From the IMG/VR virus record IMGVR_UViG_3300032240_000423, positions 1 to 23,199 of that record: DNA of 23,199 nt; one strand, given 5' to 3'. Numbering within the stretch: position 1 is the first letter of the stretch; each line of letters starts with the position of its first letter. The notes beneath the pieces were generated by a model. That model made no database searches. It was not told where the DNA came from and saw only the letters and a program-made list of their open reading frames with translations. Positions 19,341 through 23,199 of this stretch are shown piece by piece. Both the position numbers and the translations under genes were made by a program. The DNA is from a virus.

Positions 19341-19693
19341 TTTTGACTGTCACCTTTCATTACACGGTAATTGTCTTCAACACTATCAGGTGTACTAACT
19401 TCAATGAGCATACCTTCTTCTAAACAAATAACTTGATGAGGCAACAAAGGAGGATTGTGCCATACACTACCTTCATTTAGTTCTTTTTCATATACCTCTG
19501 CATTATTGGTATCAACCCATCGAACAATAAATTTTCCATTCAATACAAACCAAGTTTCGTCTTTCTCAGAATGGAAATGCATACTGAACTTTGCGTCTTT
19601 GTTAAACTTTAAAAGTTTACCACAGTATTTGTCATTGGTGGCCCAGATTAATTCGTGGCCCCATCCTTTTTCTACAAATCCATTTAATCTCAT
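19337..19693 (-). CDS. Cupin, mannose-6-phosphate isomerase-like
   Basis: The ATG at 19693, with AGAGG in front and an ATGA overlap with the preceding gene, is preferred to the ATG at 19738. The 118-residue product is a single cupin barrel: GWGHELIWATNDKYCGKLL, SMHFHSEKDETWFVLNGKF (metal-binding HFH and E, about 38-56), and a second motif at PPLLPHQVICLEEG. The KGWGHE start and H-F-H-x-E-K-x-E-T pattern are like the C-terminal cupin of type II phosphomannose isomerases. Sitting before hldD, it probably handles a sugar phosphate. The exact reaction is not shown. Confidence 0.75.
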   Translation of the reverse strand: MRLNGFVEKGWGHELIWATNDKYCGKLLKFNKDAKFSMHFHSEKDETWFVLNGKFIVRWVDTNNAEVYEKELNEGSVWHNPPLLPHQVICLEEGMLIEVSTPDSVEDNYRVMKGDSQK

Positions 19694-19878
19694 GACAATA
19701 CCTCTGAAAATCTCTGTAAGAAACTTTCTAGATAACAACTGTATTCTCTAGGGTCTTCTTGACTGTTATCTTTAATATAATGTATCCAGATATGTCCGTC
19801 AATCTCAATTGTGCTTAATACATGAAAGGTATCTCTTCCATTACCTGCCCACTTACTTCCTTGTTTTGGTATTTTCAT
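19690..19878 (-). CDS. Small hypothetical protein, 62 aa
   Basis: This short protein (MKIPKQGSKWAGNGRDTFHV, then a beta-rich middle IDGHIWIHYI and an ESFLQRFSEV end) looks like the small SH3-like or DUF1653-type beta barrel found in many phages: G-S-K-W near the start, HVLSTIEIDGHIWIHY in the core and YSCYLESFLQRF at the end. The function is unknown. There are ATGA overlaps on both sides. Confidence 0.7.
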   Translation of the reverse strand: MKIPKQGSKWAGNGRDTFHVLSTIEIDGHIWIHYIKDNSQEDPREYSCYLESFLQRFSEVLS

Positions 19879-20258
19879 AGTTCTCCACTTTCGGCTAATT
19901 TTAACATTAGGCTATATTGTTCATATGCTTTTTTTACTGCTGGATACTTGTGCAGCAAATACTTCTCTCGTTCTTTTTGTTCCATAAGCATTTCAAACAT
20001 TTGATAATGCCCTTGTTTCTTCATGTTGTTAAACACTTCAGATTCAAAATTTGCAATACGCTCTAGTTCACTTTCGGCAATTTCTACAGTATACAGGGGT
20101 TCTGAATCATACACAATATCTTGGTGTATCATATTGAAGTCGGCAGGATCTTGAAAGTAATTAATGTTTACTTTATGATATCGGTGTGCTCGTTTGTTTG
20201 TATCAAGCACTCTAATTCTGTGATGTTCGCAAAAAGGTCTTAAATTTTCACTGGTCAT
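19875..20258 (-). CDS. Hypothetical phage protein, 127 aa
   Basis: The N-terminal 35 residues (MTSENLRPFCEHHRIRVLDTN, then KRAHRYHKVNINYF) hold Cys and His residues; the rest is helical and charged (MFEMLMEQKEREKYLLHKYP). There is no known domain. The pattern PFCEHHRIR is distinctive, and the gene always reads as part of the operon, with 4-nt overlaps to the zinc-finger gene and the small barrel gene. Confidence 0.7.
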   Translation of the reverse strand: MTSENLRPFCEHHRIRVLDTNKRAHRYHKVNINYFQDPADFNMIHQDIVYDSEPLYTVEIAESELERIANFESEVFNNMKKQGHYQMFEMLMEQKEREKYLLHKYPAVKKAYEQYSLMLKLAESGEL

Positions 20259-20950
20259 TTTATTCCAACTTCATTACATATTTCTTTTACAAGAGCAACA
20301 TCTGCAGGAACATCTTTAAAATGTCTCACCCAATGAGGAACATCAAATGCCGGAGCAATCATTTCTAATTGTTCGTCACTCATTTTTCTAATCATGCCTT
20401 GTCCTGTTACACTGTTTAATATAACCCAGGGACTTATATGGCCGTTGCGTATATCATGTACTGCTTTATTTAAACTGACATAAGAAAAATAATGAGCAAA
20501 GTTGGCATTGTGTTCGTCTCCCCATTCCATCATAGTAGACATACTTCTTTGAACCGCACTTTCTACAGGTTCTGTTTTTATAATTCCGTAAAGATATTGT
20601 TCATATAGTTCGTCTCGACACCAATGGTCTAGTTTAACTCCGCTCTTAATTACATAATCAATAAACTTATCCGGATAAAGTGGATTAACATTATTAATAA
20701 AACTACCAAATTTTACAAAAGCATTGTAGTAACTACTGTCAGCAAAGTTGTCGTACGATTTTAATTTTTTAGCATTTTGTGTTAGTTGCCAGAAGCGATT
20801 AAATGCCATAAAACCTGCCTGAACACGCTTCTCATCTTTTTGTAGAGCACGCCTTTTTCGTTCGCACATGTGAGCAACAAGAGTTTTATCTTTCATAAAA
20901 CTTTTACCACAATGTACACATTTATAAGGCTGTTCGACCAGTGTTATCAT
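20255..20950 (-). CDS. Phage protein with N-terminal zinc finger, 231 aa
   Basis: Residues 10-32 show YKCVHCGKSFMKDKTLVAHMC, a CxxC-x12-HxC zinc finger close to C2H2 type, followed by a basic stretch (ERKRRALQKDEKR). The other 190 residues (FADSSYYNAFVKFGSFINNVNP, DKFIDYVIKSGVKLDHWCRDELYEQYL) are helical and carry a pattern I associate with T4-like marine phages, without a known role. I infer DNA or RNA binding. It is next to the glycosylase. Confidence 0.8.
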   Translation of the reverse strand: MITLVEQPYKCVHCGKSFMKDKTLVAHMCERKRRALQKDEKRVQAGFMAFNRFWQLTQNAKKLKSYDNFADSSYYNAFVKFGSFINNVNPLYPDKFIDYVIKSGVKLDHWCRDELYEQYLYGIIKTEPVESAVQRSMSTMMEWGDEHNANFAHYFSYVSLNKAVHDIRNGHISPWVILNSVTGQGMIRKMSDEQLEMIAPAFDVPHWVRHFKDVPADVALVKEICNEVGIK

Positions 20951-21354
20951 TCTATTTCTTCTTCTAAATATCTTTTTAATTCTTTATCTGTTGGTTGTAC
21001 AGAGTAATTTTGTTTAAAAAATATTTCATAGCTATCACTGCCATACTTGCCTATTCCGTACAAGTCAGTAGCATCAACACCGTCCCATGTTAGATAGTCT
21101 CGACTCATACCTACTAAACGCTTGTATCTAATATTGTTCATACCCAAGGGTTTGATAATGCTTTTGACAAATTCCTCATCCGCATTGATTAATGCATATG
21201 GTGTTGGAAACCAATATAAGAACTCAGGTAGTGTGGTCTTAACTGGTTTACGACCAGTTTGATTCAGCATGATCACGCCTACCATATGTTCCCAACTGTT
21301 ACGGATCTGTTGTTGTACCATTAAGTCATCTCGAAGAGGTTCAAACCAGCTCAT
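20947..21354 (-). CDS. MBD4-like HhH-GPD DNA glycosylase
   Basis: This 135-residue protein looks like a free-standing version of the MBD4 catalytic domain (a G:T and G:U mismatch glycosylase). The N-terminal block WEHMVGVIMLNQTGRKPVK (21-39) matches the WkLLIATIFLNrT block; IIKPLGMNNIRYKRL follows the KPLGLYDLRAK pattern. The helix-hairpin-helix LYGIGKYGSDSYEIF (98-112) is almost the same as LHGIGKYGNDSYRIF in MBD4, and the catalytic aspartate falls at D123 in QPTDKELKRY (MBD4: HPEDHKLNKY). It would remove a mispaired T or U opposite G. No Fe-S cluster cysteines are present, which also fits MBD4. Confidence 0.88.
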   Translation of the reverse strand: MSWFEPLRDDLMVQQQIRNSWEHMVGVIMLNQTGRKPVKTTLPEFLYWFPTPYALINADEEFVKSIIKPLGMNNIRYKRLVGMSRDYLTWDGVDATDLYGIGKYGSDSYEIFFKQNYSVQPTDKELKRYLEEEIE

Positions 21355-21842
21355 TCGTATTCTTTCCGTTCTTTTTTATCAAATCCCATATTGTCGAGTA
21401 ACTCTTTCTTTTCCTCATCAGTCATTAGACTGGCCAGTAACTTGACTTCTTGGGGCTTCATAGCAGGATTCAATTCGGCTATTAATTTCTCAAATTTATT
21501 AAATTGATATTTAAGAGCAGGTAGATATTCATGAAATGTTGTTTCTCCAACTCCAGTAGAAGCATATAATTTCCATAATAACTGATTATGTTTATTGCTT
21601 AATTCCCAATGATTTTTATTAATGCGTTCATTGACAGTTTCTACGTACCATTCTCGAATATCTTTTATATCATGATTAGAGTTAGAAACATATCTCATTA
21701 AAACATAGGGGCTAAATTCTTTTAACTGTTTTTCATTTAAGGATTCGTAGAATTCATAATTTCGTAGATCAACTGCTCCGAGCAATACCTTGAGATCAAG
21801 TTCTCTTTTCTTTGGAGGTTTTTTAGGTTTCGTCGTCGCCAT
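21351..21842 (-). CDS. Helical phage protein, clamp-loader small subunit candidate
   Basis: This 163-residue protein has a basic N-terminus (KPKKPPKKRELDL), then a mostly helical body: LLGAVDLRNYEFYESLNEKQLKEF, SPYVLMRYVSN and, near the end, LLASLMTDEEKKELLDNMGFDKKE. Length, helical content and the FSPYVLMRYVS-like block recall short gp62-type clamp-loader proteins of marine T4-like phages, but similarity to T4 gp62 itself is not visible. The large subunit gp44 is not in the window. Treat the role as a guess. Its start overlaps the preceding gene by 20 nt. Confidence 0.6.
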   Translation of the reverse strand: MATTKPKKPPKKRELDLKVLLGAVDLRNYEFYESLNEKQLKEFSPYVLMRYVSNSNHDIKDIREWYVETVNERINKNHWELSNKHNQLLWKLYASTGVGETTFHEYLPALKYQFNKFEKLIAELNPAMKPQEVKLLASLMTDEEKKELLDNMGFDKKERKEYE

Positions 21843-22134
21843 TTTTTAGTCCATTGCTATGTTTGTCTGTGATCTTTTCTAAATCTTGAAAAATTCGTTT
21901 TTCTTGTTGTGTAAGTTTATCTTTGTGTGTCTTTCGCGGATTACCGCAAAGATAACATTCAGGGTTTCCGCAATCCATGGCATGACGTTTGTTCAATCGA
22001 TTAGGTTGAGTAACTTCTTTAGGATTGTATTCACTTACTCGATGTTCTTTAGCAATCTTAGTTTGTTTCTTAATAGCATTCTCATCTTTCAGTAAACGTT
22101 TTGAATGTTTAAATTTATCTTGCTCTGTACTCAT
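21823..22134 (-). CDS. Small protein with CxxxxCxxC zinc-like knuckle
   Basis: This 103-residue protein is basic and polar. Residues 51-70 (HAMDCGNPECYLCGNPRKTH) hold three cysteines and flanking histidines that could bind one zinc. The surrounding helices (KFKHSKRLLKDENAIKKQTK and KLTQQEKRIFQDL) are charged. I associate the CGNP-x-C-YLCGNPR pattern with marine T4-like phages, but no function is known to me. The start is 2 nt after the preceding stop. Confidence 0.75.
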   Translation of the reverse strand: MSTEQDKFKHSKRLLKDENAIKKQTKIAKEHRVSEYNPKEVTQPNRLNKRHAMDCGNPECYLCGNPRKTHKDKLTQQEKRIFQDLEKITDKHSNGLKNGDDET

Positions 22135-22136
22135 AA

Positions 22137-22421
22137 TTACTCCTTACTAAGATGATATAATATTTTAACACGTTCTAGTGCTTCGTGTAAAGTGGGATTT
22201 GTCTTTGCCGCACTGCGTATTTCGCCCCACAATTTATCTTCCATTATGTGATCGTGAAGCGGACGCCCGTCACCTGTCCTTGGATCAAAGCCGGGTTTGG
22301 TAGGATCATAGTCCCATCCTATTGCTTCTCTTGTACTAGGATCGGCACCAAATTCTTTAGCGTAAGTCACACCGCCGCTCCTTTCGTAAATGTATTTTAC
22401 GCCTGGTTTAAGACTGCCCAT
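22137..22421 (-). CDS. Hypothetical phage protein, 94 aa
   Basis: The sequence is glycine- and aspartate-rich: LKPGVKYIYERSGGVTYAKE near the start, then GADPSTREAIGWDYDPTKPG, DPRTGDGRPLHDHIMEDKLW and a final helix. The K-P-G-V-K-Y-I-Y-E-R start and GWDYD block look conserved-type rather than random. No enzyme motif or membrane segment is seen. The start follows the preceding stop by 1 nt. Confidence 0.7.
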   Translation of the reverse strand: MGSLKPGVKYIYERSGGVTYAKEFGADPSTREAIGWDYDPTKPGFDPRTGDGRPLHDHIMEDKLWGEIRSAAKTNPTLHEALERVKILYHLSKE

Positions 22422-22422
22422 A

Positions 22423-22926
22423 TTACCAACACTTAGTATAATCTACAATTTCACTTTGACGGCTAACTTCTTTTACAAAGTAAGCACACGTGGGTTTTGA
22501 ACCAGCGTGAAGAGGAGTACATAGTAGTTGACCAGGACGCATTTTAGGAAAGTACCATTTAACATCTTGATAAATGTCAATAATATCTATGTCTAAAAAT
22601 TCTGGTCTAAAACTACTCAAAGGGTTAAAACAGAATGTCTTAAAACCTCGATCGTTAAGACTAGTTAATGGAAGAACTTCCATGTCAGGTCCTTCGGGAT
22701 CTCCAACAATAGTACACCAATCTAATGGCATTGTAAGATCGTTGTCTCCAATTTTAAGAACAACAGCTGGGCCTGTGAAGCTCTCAAGAAAAATTAGTGG
22801 AATAAAAAAATAATCAGGATTTAAATTATCAGAATTATCCATAACAGAAAATCTTAAATCTTCATTAATTTCCTCTGGAAGTTCGTTGAGATAAAATGTT
22901 TTATCTTCTAGTGTGAGTATTTGCAT
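22423..22926 (-). CDS. Hypothetical phage protein, 167 aa
   Basis: This is a soluble, beta-rich protein (MQILTLEDKTFYLNELPEEI, PAVVLKIGDNDLTMPLDW, CTIVGDPEGPDMEV), with an end rich in prolines and aromatic residues (WYFPKMRPGQLLCTPLHAG). It starts with a TAATG overlap on the helicase stop, so it is translationally coupled to uvsW. Its position suggests a link to replication or recombination, but no family is recognised. Confidence 0.7.
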   Translation of the reverse strand: MQILTLEDKTFYLNELPEEINEDLRFSVMDNSDNLNPDYFFIPLIFLESFTGPAVVLKIGDNDLTMPLDWCTIVGDPEGPDMEVLPLTSLNDRGFKTFCFNPLSSFRPEFLDIDIIDIYQDVKWYFPKMRPGQLLCTPLHAGSKPTCAYFVKEVSRQSEIVDYTKCW

Positions 22927-23199
22927 TATTGATATTTGACTTTCTTAATAGTAAAAGGATATTTGGCATCCTTGTAAAACTTTTTACGCTCTGTAAGATG
23001 GCGTTTAGCATATTTGGTACTGGCTGTTAGATCCCATATCTCTACATGATCCTTGTCGTCTGCTTTTCTAATGCCGCGCCCAATGCTTTGTATAACTCTA
23101 ACAAAGCTCTTTCCGGGCTCAAGAAGAACCAGATTAAAAATACGGGGGATATTAATACCCACAGCGGCCACACCGTAAGTCGCCACAATAATCTTGTTA
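22926..23199 (-). CDS. uvsW: UvsW-type DNA/RNA helicase, C-terminal part (runs off the window)
   Basis: The open frame continues to the window edge, so the start lies outside. The visible 90 residues hold superfamily 2 helicase motif V (IIVATYGVAAVGINIPRIFN) and motif VI (VRVIQSIGRGIRKADDK, with the QxxGRxxR arginines), followed by the typical short UvsW end. T4 UvsW unwinds R-loops and branched DNA, ending origin-driven replication and helping recombination repair. The internal ATG at 23186 is not a start. It leads the long operon that follows. Confidence 0.88.
   Translation of the reverse strand, partial: NKIIVATYGVAAVGINIPRIFNLVLLEPGKSFVRVIQSIGRGIRKADDKDHVEIWDLTASTKYAKRHLTERKKFYKDAKYPFTIKKVKYQ

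Overview
The window is part of a tailed-phage genome, most likely a T4-like myovirus of a Gram-negative, probably aquatic, bacterium. The T4 replication core is recognisable on the minus strand: the C-terminal end of a UvsW-type helicase, a gp41-type replicative helicase and a gp61-type primase. Phage-style TAAATA late-promoter boxes and densely packed, overlapping genes support this. The three ADP-heptose genes point to a host with heptose-containing LPS. I cannot name the phage or host.

Layout. (1) 1-8068, plus strand: about 23 small, mostly unknown genes, most in units of one to four genes. Most units are preceded by the same module: a sigma70-type promoter (TTGAC-N17-TATAAT), a CA-rich leader and an AAGGAGC ribosome site. 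This looks like an early, host-takeover region. It includes a histone-H1-like basic protein, small membrane proteins, an HTH-like protein and an AAA+ ATPase operon. (2) 8069-8339: non-coding, G-rich then AT-rich, with hairpins and short repeats, where plus and minus genes converge. (3) 8340-13142: single plus and minus genes facing each other: a zinc-ribbon membrane protein, a SAM methyltransferase, a flavin-dependent tryptophan halogenase, a GNAT-like protein, a 5'(3')-deoxyribonucleotidase, a nucleotidyltransferase and an AlgH/YqgE-family protein. (4) 13139-16486, minus: gp41 helicase, gp61 primase and a likely virion structural protein, with a lone plus gene beside them (16504-16887). (5) 16868-23199, minus: one tightly coupled operon, mostly with 1-4 nt start/stop overlaps, running from uvsW through several unknown phage proteins, an MBD4-like mismatch glycosylase, a cupin, HldD, the two halves of HldE as separate genes, and a very short relative of the DNA polymerase III alpha subunit.

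How it fits together. The left block is organised so that each small unit is switched on at once by host RNA polymerase. The right block supplies DNA replication and repair (UvsW, gp41, gp61, glycosylase), nucleotide handling and sugar-nucleotide synthesis. Several genes at divergent points (8606, 12555, 12588, 16486) have a late-type box only 5-7 nt before the ATG, so their mRNAs are predicted to be leaderless. The left part is visibly richer in G+C than the right. The points most worth a second look are the 192-residue mini-DnaE that keeps all three catalytic aspartates, the MBD4-like glycosylase, the ADP-heptose cassette, the leaderless late-promoter motif, and the inverted repeats with compensatory changes that bracket the -35 boxes of the early promoters. 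No tRNA, rRNA, CRISPR array, IS element or integrase was seen.
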